This document shows, piece after piece, positions 1-9,152 of a stretch of 64,000 nucleotides of DNA (position 1 is its first letter; each line of letters starts with the position of its first letter). The notes beneath the pieces are model-generated. The model was not told where the DNA came from. It did not search any database and worked only from the letters and a program-made list of their open reading frames with translations. The stretch lies in NCBI GenBank assembly GCA_963836015.1, contig CAWIIF010000007.1, positions 62,001 through 126,000 of the forward strand. Direction: 5' to 3'. The position numbers and the translations under genes are program-made. The stretch comes from CAWCDJ01 sp963836015 (lineage in GTDB: Bacteria > Acidobacteriota > Terriglobia > Bryobacterales > Bryobacteraceae).

Positions 1-243
1 ATATGCCTGCCGGAGTACGGTGTCCGGGACGGCGCAGGATGCCATGGAACGGCACACGCTGTTCAGTTCCGTAAAAAAATCGGCAAGGGGCGCGCATTCC
101 GAACATCCCAACGCGACGTGTTCCCGCATGGCGGAGCTTTGCGGCTCAGCAGCGAGCCCTCGCGCAAAATCGACCCACTGGTCAATTTCGTAATGCCTGG
201 CCGGGTCGTCCCCGGTCCGGCTGATCGGATCGTGATCTAACAT
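1..243 (-). CDS. Zinc-finger (anti-sigma-like) protein, C-terminus cut off
   Basis: The first 81 residues read from an ATG at 243 and run off the left edge. A purine-rich AGGAAGG ribosome site precedes the start. Residues around 47-55 contain H-x3-C-x2-C (HVALGCSEC), the metal-binding pattern of zf-HC2/ZAS anti-sigma factors. Further cysteines follow at about 69 and 74. The gene lies 104 nt downstream of the sigma-CHAT pair on the same strand, so a role as partner of that sigma factor, or as a CHAT substrate, is plausible but inferred. No membrane segment is visible in the part present. Confidence 0.6.
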   Translation of the reverse strand, partial: MLDHDPISRTGDDPARHYEIDQWVDFARGLAAEPQSSAMREHVALGCSECAPLADFFTELNSVCRSMASCAVPDTVLRQAY

Positions 244-330
244 GCTTGTATCCTTCCTGACATAAGGGGTAGCCGGCAGGGCTGGAAAGTATAGGGATCG
301 GGGCTTTTTCGAACTGCTGCTATGCTTAGG

Positions 331-350
331 AATACTAGTACTACTGACTA
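331..350 (-). promoter_or_regulatory. TAGTACTA palindrome ahead of the zinc-finger gene
   Basis: The 104-nt gap between the CHAT gene stop and the zinc-finger start holds an 8-bp perfect palindrome TAGTACTA (336-343) within TACTAG/AGTAG-rich sequence. It resembles the TACTAG units at 18.24 kb. No convincing -35/-10 pair was found, so the operator reading is tentative. Confidence 0.25.
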
Positions 351-3215
351 ATCGTGGCTGCCGACAAGCACGAACGGCGCCCAATAGAACGGGTGGGGAC
401 GGCTGAGCCGGATGGTTTCCATGGCGGACTGAAGGGCGCGAGCCTTGTTCTTACCGCTTGCAAGCCCTACATAGAACAGCCGCATGAACTCCGCCGTGCT
501 CTGGTCGTGGACATCCCAGAGGGTCAGCAGCACGCTGCGGGCCCCGGCGTAAAGCAGGCCGCGGCTGAGGCCCATCAACTCGTCTCCACCCACCACGACA
601 TTGAGGCCCGTTCCACATCCGCTCAGCGTCACGAGTTCGGCCGGCAGGTGCAGGCGATACAGGTCGAACAAGCTGAGCTGGGCATTTCCCAGTTTGATTG
701 AGCTGAACATGGGATTGTCCTGGCGAAACGAACCGTGGGTGGCAATATGCACGAAGCGCGCCCGTGCACCCCGGGTGCGCAGCACCTCTTCGGTGGCATC
801 CGGCCCAAGGAAAACCTCGGCGCCGGGGAGCACGGAGGCCACGGCATCCACCTCCTGGCGGATTTGGGGCGCGGCCGGATCGGGTACGCCCAACACCAGG
901 GTCCCAGTGCCCGATTCGGTGTTCCGGGTCCGGCAGAGGTGGTACACGGCGGCACTGGGGGTGTACGAGATCGTGAACCGGCTGTTCAGGTATCCGCCGG
1001 CCGCGGGTAGGGCATGAAACGGCAGATAATGCAGGAAATCATGAGGCGCGATGATCAGGTGTTCGGCGTCCAGGTGGGCCTCTACCGGCTGGATCAACTG
1101 GCGGTAAAACTCCTCGAGGTGAGCGGTGGCGGCGCCGAGCAACTGATGATGGAACGTCTCGACGTATTCACGGCCCAGGCGGAACTTGGAAAGCTGGAAG
1201 CGGAGCAACTGGAGCGTGCGGCGGAGCTCGGAAGCCGAACCGGCCGGCACGATCTTCAGCATGCCGCGAGAGAGCAGGCAGGCGTAAAACTGGTCGCGCA
1301 CCCGGTAATACTCGAGCAGCATGGCGTCCGGGGGCAGGGAGGAGCGTATGGCGTCGAGGTCGATGGAAGCTCCCGCGTGAAGGCTGGCGAACTCGCGGTC
1401 GTGGACGCGCAGCGCGGTCATGGCTTCGAGCAGCCGGTGCTCGCACTCGTGAGCCGATCGCCGGAGCTTCTCGATTTGCGGATCCCGCGGACCGCGCGTC
1501 TGGCTCTCCTGCAGTTGAATCGATCGTGCGTACCAGTTCCATTCCTCGCGGAGAGCGGTTACGCGTTCGGAGAGCGCTCCGGGCGCCCGGTTGGAGCCAG
1601 GCAGGTGATCGATCCGAAACGCGATCAGGTCGGCCAGGCTGCGGGACTTGGCCTGCTCGATGTAGACGAAGGCCGCCTGCCCGTCGGCCTCGCGGCCGCG
1701 CTCGAGAGATAACCGGACCAACGCCTCGTAAACTTCCAGCTTGTCCTTCAGGAAGGCAATTTTGAGCTCGTCGGTCTTGAGCTGGCTGCGCAGGCTTTCG
1801 AGCTGCTCGTGGGCTTTCCGGTAGGCCTGCCATGCGGCGTCCCGGGCGCCGAGCGCCTCTTCGATCAGGCCCAACACGTAGTAGGCCTGGTAGGCGAGAG
1901 CCGGCGTCTCGACCTGGCCGAGCTTTCCGAGCACCTGCAGGCAGATTTCGCGGGCGAGCGGGAAGCGCCCGGCATCCAGGTGAATGCGTGCGAGCAGCAG
2001 CTGGCACAGGGCCGCTTTGCCGGCCAAGGGAGAGCCGGTGAAAAACTCGAGCGCGCCTTCGGCCAGGGTTTTCGCCTCGGAGAGGCGCCCCTCCGAATGG
2101 AGCACCAGGGCCTGGTAGAGATCGATGATCGCGATCCATGCCTGGTTGTTCTCGCGCGTGAAAAGCTCCCGGGCCTTGAGAAAGAGCTCGACGGCCAGGC
2201 GGCTGTCCCCGTGGTGGCTGCAGGAGATGGCCAGATTGGTCAGGGCTTTGGCCGCTTCATACCACATACGGAGCTGCCGGAAGGCCGTGAGGGCGCGGCG
2301 CGCGAGATGGGCGCCCTCTTCGCTGAGGTTCAGCTCCAGGTACATTTCGGACTGGTCGAGATCGCACAGGCCTTCGCGATAGGTGTCGCCGAGCTCGTGG
2401 CAATGTTCGCGGGCGGCCTGGTACATGGCGATGGAGCGCGTATACTCGCCGCGCAGGTAGAAGAGGTAGGCGATGTTGTAATCCGCGCCGGCCGCCAGTA
2501 AGGGCATCTTATGTTCCAGCGAGTAGGCGCGCGCCTGGCGGTAAGTATCCAGGGCCTCCCGGAAGTCGTTCAGGCAGATCTGGCAGGTGGCGATGTTCTT
2601 CAAGGCGATCGCCACGTCCTGCGGATCGCCGATCTCGACGAACTGCCGGTGGGCGCGGCGATAAAGCTGCAGGGCTTCCTCGAAACGGTCCTGGCGGAAC
2701 ATCACGTTGCCGATGTTGGTGTCGAGCCGGGCCAGGCGCAGACGGTCTCCGTGAGCCGAGAAGATGCCGCGGGCCCGCTCGGCGCACATCATGGCCTCGT
2801 CGTAGAGCCCGAGATAGATCAGGGTCTGAAGCGAGCCGCTGAGGGTGCGTCCGACCTGTAATTCCTTTCCGTGGCTTTCGTAGATGGCGATGGCCTTGCG
2901 GTAATACTCCCAGGCGGATTCCAAACGCCCGCGCAGATATGCGATGTGGCCCATCGCGCGCAGACCTTCGGCGCGCGCGAGATCGTCGCCCAGCTTGCCG
3001 GAGATCCACCACGCCGAGCGGGCCAGCCGTTCCGCCTGGGCCAGATCGGCGTGGATGAGGCGCCCGCACTCGGCATAGAGGCGTGTCACGGTCTCGGGCT
3101 GCCAGAGGGAACGGGCAGCGCGCAGAATCTGATGCCGGCGGAGCGGATGGGCCTCGTGGGCCAACTGTTCCATCAGACCTTCCGTGGATGCCGGGGGAAG
3201 GATCGTGCCGCCCAT
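348..3215 (-). CDS. TPR-repeat protein with C-terminal CHAT (caspase-like) protease domain
   Basis: A 955-residue protein. Roughly residues 20-480 are consecutive TPR helices with recurrent A-x3-Y-x-A patterns (for example LAYLRG, ALQLYRRA, ALDTYRQA). A linking helical region follows, and the CHAT fold occupies about 620-952. The predicted dyad is His827 (in HIATHG) and Cys867 (in LSGCGTG), the caspase-HetF-associated signature, and both are intact. There is no signal peptide, so it is probably cytoplasmic. Its ATG shares one base with the sigma-factor stop (TGATG), implying translational coupling. In other bacteria TPR-CHAT proteases cleave specific partners in stress or defence responses; the target here is unknown. 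Confidence 0.9.
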   Translation of the reverse strand: MGGTILPPASTEGLMEQLAHEAHPLRRHQILRAARSLWQPETVTRLYAECGRLIHADLAQAERLARSAWWISGKLGDDLARAEGLRAMGHIAYLRGRLESAWEYYRKAIAIYESHGKELQVGRTLSGSLQTLIYLGLYDEAMMCAERARGIFSAHGDRLRLARLDTNIGNVMFRQDRFEEALQLYRRAHRQFVEIGDPQDVAIALKNIATCQICLNDFREALDTYRQARAYSLEHKMPLLAAGADYNIAYLFYLRGEYTRSIAMYQAAREHCHELGDTYREGLCDLDQSEMYLELNLSEEGAHLARRALTAFRQLRMWYEAAKALTNLAISCSHHGDSRLAVELFLKARELFTRENNQAWIAIIDLYQALVLHSEGRLSEAKTLAEGALEFFTGSPLAGKAALCQLLLARIHLDAGRFPLAREICLQVLGKLGQVETPALAYQAYYVLGLIEEALGARDAAWQAYRKAHEQLESLRSQLKTDELKIAFLKDKLEVYEALVRLSLERGREADGQAAFVYIEQAKSRSLADLIAFRIDHLPGSNRAPGALSERVTALREEWNWYARSIQLQESQTRGPRDPQIEKLRRSAHECEHRLLEAMTALRVHDREFASLHAGASIDLDAIRSSLPPDAMLLEYYRVRDQFYACLLSRGMLKIVPAGSASELRRTLQLLRFQLSKFRLGREYVETFHHQLLGAATAHLEEFYRQLIQPVEAHLDAEHLIIAPHDFLHYLPFHALPAAGGYLNSRFTISYTPSAAVYHLCRTRNTESGTGTLVLGVPDPAAPQIRQEVDAVASVLPGAEVFLGPDATEEVLRTRGARARFVHIATHGSFRQDNPMFSSIKLGNAQLSLFDLYRLHLPAELVTLSGCGTGLNVVVGGDELMGLSRGLLYAGARSVLLTLWDVHDQSTAEFMRLFYVGLASGKNKARALQSAMETIRLSRPHPFYWAPFVLVGSHD

Positions 3216-3787
3216 CAGAACCCCTTCCCGGTCAAAATCTTCTTGAGCTTCTTCAGGCAGCGGCCGCGGATGAATCCGATCGAGCCGCGCGCCAGGCCGA
3301 GCCGCTCCGCTACATCCGCATACGGAAGCGGAGGCTGTTCGAAGAACAGCAGCTCGATCAGCTTGCGGCAGCGCTGGGGAAGCTGACCGATAGATTCACG
3401 CACCACCTGTTCCCGCTCCAATCCCGCCATCACGTCGGCCGGCAGGGGCTGATCGCAGGCCTGGCCCTCGATATCGCCGTCCTCCCATTCGCCGTCGCGG
3501 GCGGTTTGGTGCTTCTTCCAGTGGTAGCACTTGTGAGTGGCCACGCGAATCAGCCAGCCTTGCAGGGCATTGGCGTCCCGCAGGCGCGGGAGCTCGTTGA
3601 ACAGATCGAGGCACACCGCCTGGAAGATATCCGCGGCGTCCTGGGGCGGTGCGCCATAACGGACGGGGATCGAGTAGATGAGGTTCTTGTACCGATCGAG
3701 CAACGCATACCAGGCCTGCTCGCTTCCGCGCAGGCACTCTTCCACCAGGCGTGTGTTGGTCCACTCGCTCGTGGAGAGCAGGCTCAC
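3215..3787 (-). CDS. ECF-type RNA polymerase sigma factor
   Basis: About 190 residues with sigma region 2 (roughly 10-85: a DAADIFQAVCLDLFNEL segment, then GWLIRVATHKCYHW) and region 4 (about 125-185: LPQRCRKLIELLF, then an ADVAERLGLARGSIGFIRGR helix-turn-helix). I place the start at GTG 3787, which overlaps the preceding stop as GTGA and has CCGGAG seven nt upstream. An in-frame TTG at 3817 is possible but has no ribosome site. It sits between the peptide-binding protein and the CHAT protease and is coupled to both. It presumably directs RNA polymerase to a regulon that may include this locus. Confidence 0.88.
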   Translation of the reverse strand: MSLLSTSEWTNTRLVEECLRGSEQAWYALLDRYKNLIYSIPVRYGAPPQDAADIFQAVCLDLFNELPRLRDANALQGWLIRVATHKCYHWKKHQTARDGEWEDGDIEGQACDQPLPADVMAGLEREQVVRESIGQLPQRCRKLIELLFFEQPPLPYADVAERLGLARGSIGFIRGRCLKKLKKILTGKGF

Positions 3788-5565
3788 CGCTGAACTCCGG
3801 ACGCGGCGCTCCGCCAATAGAGCTCATCCACGTTCCAGAGGGTATAGTGTTCCATCACGGCCGGCCGGAAGTTCTCCAGGCCGGACTTCGCGCCGACCAG
3901 AATGTGCGGCGCGACGAGGGGGATCATGGGGAGGTTCGTCATCACCAGATCCTGCACGCGGTCAAACAGCTGCTTGCGCTCCGTGTGAGAAGGGGTCACG
4001 ATCTGCTGCCGCATGAGCCGGTCGATCTCGGCTTCCCAGGGTGTGGCGGGGGACTTCTGCGAAGGGTTCCAGAGATGGTTGGAGCCGCTGGAAAGCCAGA
4101 GCGGCAGGTCGACGTTCGGATCGGCGTCGGGGCTGGCCATGCCGACGATGGAGGCGTCGAAATCCCGTGTGTGCTGGAACCGGTCGAGCAGGCTGCGAAA
4201 CTCCAGGGGCGCCACCTCGACGCGCATGCCGACCTTCGCGAGGTCGTCCTGGATCAGGGTAGCCATGCGGACCCGTTCCGAATTGCTCGAGCTGACGGCA
4301 ATGGTGAACTCGACGGGCGCGCCCTCCGGGCTCAGAAGGCGGCCGTCGGGAGCCCAGCGGAACCGATCGCTTGCGAGCAACTGCCTGGCTTTGGCGGCCG
4401 AACAGACGGGGGCGGGCAGCCGCGTGTCGATCCACTCCCGGTTTCCCGGTGGAACCGGTCCCGAGAGCGGAGCGGCGTACCCCGAATAGACCAGCCGCAC
4501 CATGGAGGTGCGGTCGATGGCTGCGGAGACGGCGGCGCGAAACGAGCGCCGGCGAAACCAGTTCCGGCGCAGGCGGGCCGTGGGGGAGGCTCCCGCCGGA
4601 TCGCTCAGATTGAAGAACAGGAAGCTGAACTCCAGCCCGGGACCCACATCGACCAGCCGCAAGCCGCGGCGTTGCGCGTCGGGCTGGAGTGCCGCGTAGT
4701 TGCGCGCGCTGACCCGGTTCAGGACATCGGATTCGCCGGCTTGAAACCGCATGACCTGTAGATCCTCGGAGCCGGCGAACTCGAAATCCAGCTCCGAGAG
4801 GTAGGGGAGGCGGTGTCCGGCGGGGTCGGTTTTCCAATAATAGGGATTCCGCTCGAGGATCATGCGCTGGCCGGGCACCTGCTCTTTCAGCCGGTAAGGT
4901 CCCATCCCGGCGATCTGAGAGGCGGGTGTGCCCAGTCCCCAGACCTCGGCCAGCCGTCCCTCCCGGTACGCCTTTTCGAGGAGATGGCGGGGCAGGATGT
5001 AGAAGCTGTCGAACAGACGGTCACCGACCGCATAGGGGCGGGGGAGCTCGAAGACGACGTGGTAGTCGTCGAGCTTCCGGACGACGATCGGGCGGCCATC
5101 CAGAATCAGCAGATCGCGTTGAGAGGAATGGAGCTTCTCATCCAGATAGGCGTGGTAGGTGAAGACCACGTCGTCGGCGGTGAACGGCGCGCCATCGGAA
5201 AACCGGAGGCCGCGGCGCAGGGTCAGCGTGTAGCGGCGGCGATCCGCGGAAACCTTCCAGGACTGGGCGAGGGCCGGCTCGGTCCGCAGGGATTCGCGGT
5301 TGATGTGGACCAGGTCCGCCATCAGCCGCTGAATCACCTCCTTCGAGGCGCTGTCGGTAACGATGAGGGTGTTAAGGGTCTTGGGTTCGGTCTTCTGCGC
5401 ATAGACCAGCCTTCCTCCGGGAATTCCTGATAGTCCCGGTACTACTAATAGCTCTTCCTGGGCACCTTGCAAAAGGCCGCTGAAGGAGGCTATCGCAATG
5501 GCGATCAAGCCGTGTCGAATCAAACCCAATTGCCTTCCCCGGCTAGTGTAACCGATAGCGATCAT
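3784..5565 (-). CDS. Peptide/nickel ABC transporter substrate-binding protein (SBP_bac_5)
   Basis: An extracytoplasmic solute-binding protein of the DppA/OppA family, about 590 residues. A hydrophobic export signal (LIAIAIASFSG) is followed by the family core: YTLTLRRGLRFSDGAPFTADDVVFTY near 125-150 and a C-terminal lobe ending in an LWNVDELYW segment. The start is uncertain. ATG 5565 has no ribosome site, whereas TTG 5529 and TTG 5523 lie just after GGAAGG and would give a compact signal peptide. It would deliver peptides to the permeases encoded upstream. It is separated from them by 123 nt but joined to the sigma factor by a 4-nt overlap. Confidence 0.88.
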   Translation of the reverse strand: MIAIGYTSRGRQLGLIRHGLIAIAIASFSGLLQGAQEELLVVPGLSGIPGGRLVYAQKTEPKTLNTLIVTDSASKEVIQRLMADLVHINRESLRTEPALAQSWKVSADRRRYTLTLRRGLRFSDGAPFTADDVVFTYHAYLDEKLHSSQRDLLILDGRPIVVRKLDDYHVVFELPRPYAVGDRLFDSFYILPRHLLEKAYREGRLAEVWGLGTPASQIAGMGPYRLKEQVPGQRMILERNPYYWKTDPAGHRLPYLSELDFEFAGSEDLQVMRFQAGESDVLNRVSARNYAALQPDAQRRGLRLVDVGPGLEFSFLFFNLSDPAGASPTARLRRNWFRRRSFRAAVSAAIDRTSMVRLVYSGYAAPLSGPVPPGNREWIDTRLPAPVCSAAKARQLLASDRFRWAPDGRLLSPEGAPVEFTIAVSSSNSERVRMATLIQDDLAKVGMRVEVAPLEFRSLLDRFQHTRDFDASIVGMASPDADPNVDLPLWLSSGSNHLWNPSQKSPATPWEAEIDRLMRQQIVTPSHTERKQLFDRVQDLVMTNLPMIPLVAPHILVGAKSGLENFRPAVMEHYTLWNVDELYWRSAASGVQR

Positions 5566-5650
5566 ACAGGATATTAACCAAAGTAAGGTTGACTGAGGGG
5601 AGTACTCGGAAGGCCTACCCTGCGGCAATTGGGAAGGTTTACCACATCGT

Positions 5651-5668
5651 TGGTATACAGTACTACCA
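5651..5668. promoter_or_regulatory. Inverted repeat in the gap before the peptide-binding protein gene
   Basis: Within the 123-nt gap is TGGTA-N8-TACCA with AGTACT at its centre, and a second AGTACT lies near 5611. This gap is the only real break in the HIT-to-CHAT series, so it may hold a promoter for the binding protein-sigma-CHAT part. No convincing -35/-10 pair was seen. Confidence 0.25.
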
Positions 5669-5688
5669 CCGGAAAGTTGAGGGATAGA

Positions 5689-6657
5689 TCAGGGATTATC
5701 CGATTCCAAAAACGCGTCTGCCAAGGCCAGGTAAGCAAGGAGAACCGGGATGAGCGCCAGGCCCGGAGCCAGCAGCCAGGCGTGTGATACCAGGGAAGAG
5801 TACTCACGCGCCTCGGCCAGCATATTCCCCCAACTCGGGACAGGCTCGGCGATGCCCAACCCCACGAACGAAAGTGTCACCTCGGCAAGGATGAATCGGG
5901 GAATCAAAACAGTAGCTTGCGTGACGACGACGCCCCATGTCAGCGGCAGGAGGTGGCGGCGCATGAGGTAGAGATCGGACGCGCCGAAACCGCGGGCGGC
6001 GGCCACGAAGGCCCGCTCTTTGCCGCTGAGAACCACGCCGCGGACCAGGCGGGCGGGGCGGACCCACCCCAGACCTCCGATGATGACCACAAGCAGGACG
6101 ACCGTCTCGAGGGTGGAGATGTGCAGCGGCAGGAACGCGCGGACGCCCAGCAGAAGGTACAGCCAGGGCAGCGCCAGGAACAACTCGGAGCCGCGCATGA
6201 GGACCTGGTCCACGGCGCCGCCGTAGTATCCCGATAGCGTCCCGAGGGTCAGGCCGAGAGTGAGGGATAGCAGCGCGGCGGCGAGCCCGGTGAAGAGCGA
6301 AATGCGGGCGCCGTAAAGGACCCGGGAGAAGACATCGCGGCCATAGCCGTCGCTGCCGAGCAGGAAGACGACGCCGGGGCTGTCCACGCCGAACAGCTTT
6401 CCGGACGTGTCGAAGCGGAGGGGATAAATGTGGGTGCGATCTTCGCAAATACCGTATGGGCAGGCCGGGAGGCCTGCCCCGCTGGCAAGGCCGTAGACGA
6501 AGGGGCGGAGGCCGCGGAAGTGGATTCGGGTGGGTGGCGCGTAGGGGTAGTCGCGGTGCTGCTCCGCGTACGGGTAGGGGGCCAGGAAGCCGGACAGCAG
6601 GACCGCGGCGTGCAAGAGGACCAGCGAGGCCAGCGCGATGCGGGTCCGCGCCGTCAC
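5689..6657 (-). CDS. Peptide ABC transporter permease, DppC-like
   Basis: A 322-residue inner-membrane permease. The first helix (residues about 6-25) precedes a long periplasmic loop. The LLGSDGYGRDVFSRVLYGAR segment that opens DppC/OppC permease domains is present. The EAA-type cytoplasmic loop reads AAARGFGASDLYLMRRHLLP, and the C-terminus has the VTLSFVGLGI-PSWGNML block. GTG 6657 overlaps the DppB-like stop (GTGA). It forms the translocation pore with the upstream permease and is powered by the two ATPases of the same operon. Confidence 0.92.
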   Translation of the reverse strand: MTARTRIALASLVLLHAAVLLSGFLAPYPYAEQHRDYPYAPPTRIHFRGLRPFVYGLASGAGLPACPYGICEDRTHIYPLRFDTSGKLFGVDSPGVVFLLGSDGYGRDVFSRVLYGARISLFTGLAAALLSLTLGLTLGTLSGYYGGAVDQVLMRGSELFLALPWLYLLLGVRAFLPLHISTLETVVLLVVIIGGLGWVRPARLVRGVVLSGKERAFVAAARGFGASDLYLMRRHLLPLTWGVVVTQATVLIPRFILAEVTLSFVGLGIAEPVPSWGNMLAEAREYSSLVSHAWLLAPGLALIPVLLAYLALADAFLESDNP

Positions 6658-7607
6658 GATTGCCTCGCGCGAATCCGCGGATCGAAGCGGTACAGCAGCA
6701 GGTCCGCCAGCAGGTTGCCGCCGATCAGAAACGCGGCCGCCAGCATCACGACGGCGAGGACGATGGCGAAATCGCGATTCATGATGGCGTCCAGGAACAG
6801 GGGGCCGAGGCCGGGCCAGCCCATCACAACTTCGATCAAAAGGGACGCGCTGAGCAAGCCGCCGAGGGAGAGGCCGAACAGCGAGATCAGCGGATTCAAT
6901 GCGGCGGGGAGCAGGTGGTGGAACAGCAGGCGGCGGCGCGGGATTCCCTGCGCGCGGGCGTTGAGGGCGAACGGGGATTCGATGATCTCGATCATGCTGG
7001 CCCGGACGTGGCGCGCCAGGACCGGGAGCATGCCGGCCACCAGAACGACCACGGGGAGCGCCAGGTGCCACGCCACGTCGCGCCAGTGGACGGTGGCGGC
7101 GCGCGATTCCATGCCTCCCACAGGGAACCAGCCGGTGGCCGCGGCGAGGGCCAGCAACACGATCGCCAGCAACAGATCGGGGATGGCCAGCAGGAGCGAA
7201 AGCAGAGTCTTCGAGAGGGTGTCGGGCCACCGGCCGCGGCGCGAGGCATTCCAGATGCCCAGCGGCACGGCCAGCAGCCACGCCAGGAATGTGGCACATC
7301 CGGTAAGCAGGACGGTGTTGCCGAGGCGCCGGCCCACGAGGGGCGCTACCGGACCGTTATAGGCCAGCGAGTAGCCGAAATCGCCACGCAGCATGGAGCC
7401 GACCCAGCCGGCATAGCGCACCGCAAACGGCCGGTCGAGGCCCGCGCGGGCGCGCAGTCCTTCGATGGTCTGTTCGGAATAGCGCGACTCGGCGCGCAGC
7501 TCGGAGAAGTAATCTCCCGGCGCGAGGTTGGCCATGGCGAAGGAGAGCAGGGAGACCGCGACGAGGAGCAGCACGGCGTGCAGGACGCGCCTGCCGGCGT
7601 ACCTCAC
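6654..7607 (-). CDS. Peptide ABC transporter permease, DppB-like
   Basis: A 317-residue permease with an N-terminal helix (LHAVLLLVAVSLLSFAMA), the LDRPFAVRYAGWV...GDFGYSL block typical of DppB, about six membrane helices and the EAA loop around ARAQGIPRRRLLFHHLLPAA. It starts at GTG 7607, overlapping the preceding ATPase stop by 4 nt. It pairs with the DppC-like permease as an import channel for oligopeptides or similar solutes; the actual substrate cannot be read from sequence. Confidence 0.92.
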   Translation of the reverse strand: MRYAGRRVLHAVLLLVAVSLLSFAMANLAPGDYFSELRAESRYSEQTIEGLRARAGLDRPFAVRYAGWVGSMLRGDFGYSLAYNGPVAPLVGRRLGNTVLLTGCATFLAWLLAVPLGIWNASRRGRWPDTLSKTLLSLLLAIPDLLLAIVLLALAAATGWFPVGGMESRAATVHWRDVAWHLALPVVVLVAGMLPVLARHVRASMIEIIESPFALNARAQGIPRRRLLFHHLLPAALNPLISLFGLSLGGLLSASLLIEVVMGWPGLGPLFLDAIMNRDFAIVLAVVMLAAAFLIGGNLLADLLLYRFDPRIRARQS

Positions 7608-8344
7608 AGCGGGGCACCGTCGAGGCTCAAGGCAGCGGCGGCGGCCAAAAGCTCGCGAGTCCTGGGGTGCTCGGGGCCGGCGAGGAGGTCGGCGGCGGGG
7701 CGATGTTCGACGATGGCGCCGTCGTCCATGACCGCGATCTCGTCCGCCAGGCGCCCGACGAAGCCCAGGTCGTGGGAGATGAGGATCGCGGAGAGCGCGC
7801 GCTGCTTCTGAAGATCCAGGAGGAGGGCGGCGACCTGGGCCTGCACGGAAAGGTCGAGGCCGGCGAAGGACTCGTCGAGGATCAGCAGGTAGGGCTCGGT
7901 CACGAGGGCGCGGGCGATGGCCAGGCGCTGCCGCTCGCCGCCGCTGAGCCGGTGAGCGCGGGCAGGGAGCGCGTCGAGCGGCAGGCCGACCAATCGCAGC
8001 GCGGCGGCGGCCCGATCCGCCAGGAGCCGGCGGTCCCGGCAGCCCTGGATCCGGAGAGGCTCGGTTACGATTTCCGCCGCGGTGAATCGCGGATTGAGGC
8101 TGGCGGCCGGCTGCTGGAAGATATGCTGTACCGGCCCGTCCACCCGAATGCTTCCGCTCGAGGGCGTGTCGAACCCGGCCAGGCAGCGGGCCAGCGTCGA
8201 TTTGCCCGAGCCCGACGGGCCTACCACCGCCAGGAATCGTCCACGCGCCAGCTCAAAAGCGACGTTCCGGAGGGCGACTTTTCCAGAGCGCCCGCCGAAC
8301 TGTTTGGAGAGATCCCGGACGATCAGGACGGGGGCATCATCCAT
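7604..8344 (-). CDS. Peptide ABC transporter ATP-binding protein, DppF-like
   Basis: A 246-residue nucleotide-binding subunit. The Walker A motif is GPSGSGKST, the Q-loop region is VQHIFQQP-ASLNPR, the signature is LSGGERQRL, Walker B is LLILDE and the H-loop is LISHD. The start is ATG 8344, eight bases inside the preceding ATPase gene. The open frame continues further upstream but without family homology. It lacks the usual C-terminal oligopeptide extension with cysteines, so it is a minimal subunit. It acts as a heterodimer with the DppD-like ATPase. Confidence 0.92.
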   Translation of the reverse strand: MDDAPVLIVRDLSKQFGGRSGKVALRNVAFELARGRFLAVVGPSGSGKSTLARCLAGFDTPSSGSIRVDGPVQHIFQQPAASLNPRFTAAEIVTEPLRIQGCRDRRLLADRAAAALRLVGLPLDALPARAHRLSGGERQRLAIARALVTEPYLLILDESFAGLDLSVQAQVAALLLDLQKQRALSAILISHDLGFVGRLADEIAVMDDGAIVEHRPAADLLAGPEHPRTRELLAAAAALSLDGAPL

Positions 8345-9152
8345 GGAGCGAATCCCCGGGCCGCCGTCCCACCCCGGCCATGGCGGCGAGAAGTCCGGCG
8401 GTGTAGGGATGCGATGGATTGCCGAACACCTGGCGCGGCGTTCCGCGCTCGACGATCTGCCCGGCATGCATGACCAGCACCAGGTCGCACGTGTGCGCAA
8501 GGACGCCGGGATCGTGGCTGATCAACAGAAACGAAGCTCCGGTCTCACGCTGCAAATCGCGAAAGGAGGCCGTGAGTTCCAGCACCAGGCTGACGTCGAG
8601 AGCGCTGAAGGGCTCATCCGCGATGATCAATCCGGGGCGTCCGGCGAGCGCCAGGGCGAGGGCCAGCCTCTGCCGCTCCCCGCCGCTCAACTGGTGCGGC
8701 CAGGCATCGCGGATGCGCTGGACATCACGCAGGCCGGCCAGTTCGAGGAACGAATCCACTTCGCCGGGTGCGGGCCGGCGGTGGGCCCGTACCGCTTCGG
8801 CGACCTGACGCCCGGCGCGCAGCACGGGGTTGAGCGCGAGGAGAGGATCCTGGGAGACCAGGGCGATCTCTGCGCCGCGGACACGTTCGAGCTCGCGCTC
8901 CGTCAGGCCGAGCAGCTCCCGGCCGCGCAGACGGATGGAGCCGCGCGCCGTGTACGTGCCAGCATTGAGAAGACGGACGATCGTGAGGGCCAGGGTGGTT
9001 TTGCCGCAACCCGATTCCCCGAAGAGGCCCACGATGGTTCGAGGGGGGATGGAGAAGGAGACCTGCGAGAGGATTGGCCGGCCGGGGACCCGCGGACCTC
9101 CCAGGGTGTCGACCGAAAGATCGCTTACCTCAAGAAGGCCGCCGGAAGGCAT
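8337..9152 (-). CDS. Peptide ABC transporter ATP-binding protein, DppD-like
   Basis: A 271-residue ATPase. Walker A is GESGCGKTT, the Q-loop lies in LVSQDPLLALNP, the signature is LSGGERQRL, Walker B is LIIADEPFSALD, and the H-loop is LISHD. The C-terminal sequence ERGTPRQVFGNPSHPYTAGLL is the hallmark of the oligopeptide/dipeptide ATPase subfamily. Start ATG 9152 shares a base with the HIT gene stop (TGATG). Confidence 0.93.
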   Translation of the reverse strand: MPSGGLLEVSDLSVDTLGGPRVPGRPILSQVSFSIPPRTIVGLFGESGCGKTTLALTIVRLLNAGTYTARGSIRLRGRELLGLTERELERVRGAEIALVSQDPLLALNPVLRAGRQVAEAVRAHRRPAPGEVDSFLELAGLRDVQRIRDAWPHQLSGGERQRLALALALAGRPGLIIADEPFSALDVSLVLELTASFRDLQRETGASFLLISHDPGVLAHTCDLVLVMHAGQIVERGTPRQVFGNPSHPYTAGLLAAMAGVGRRPGDSLHG

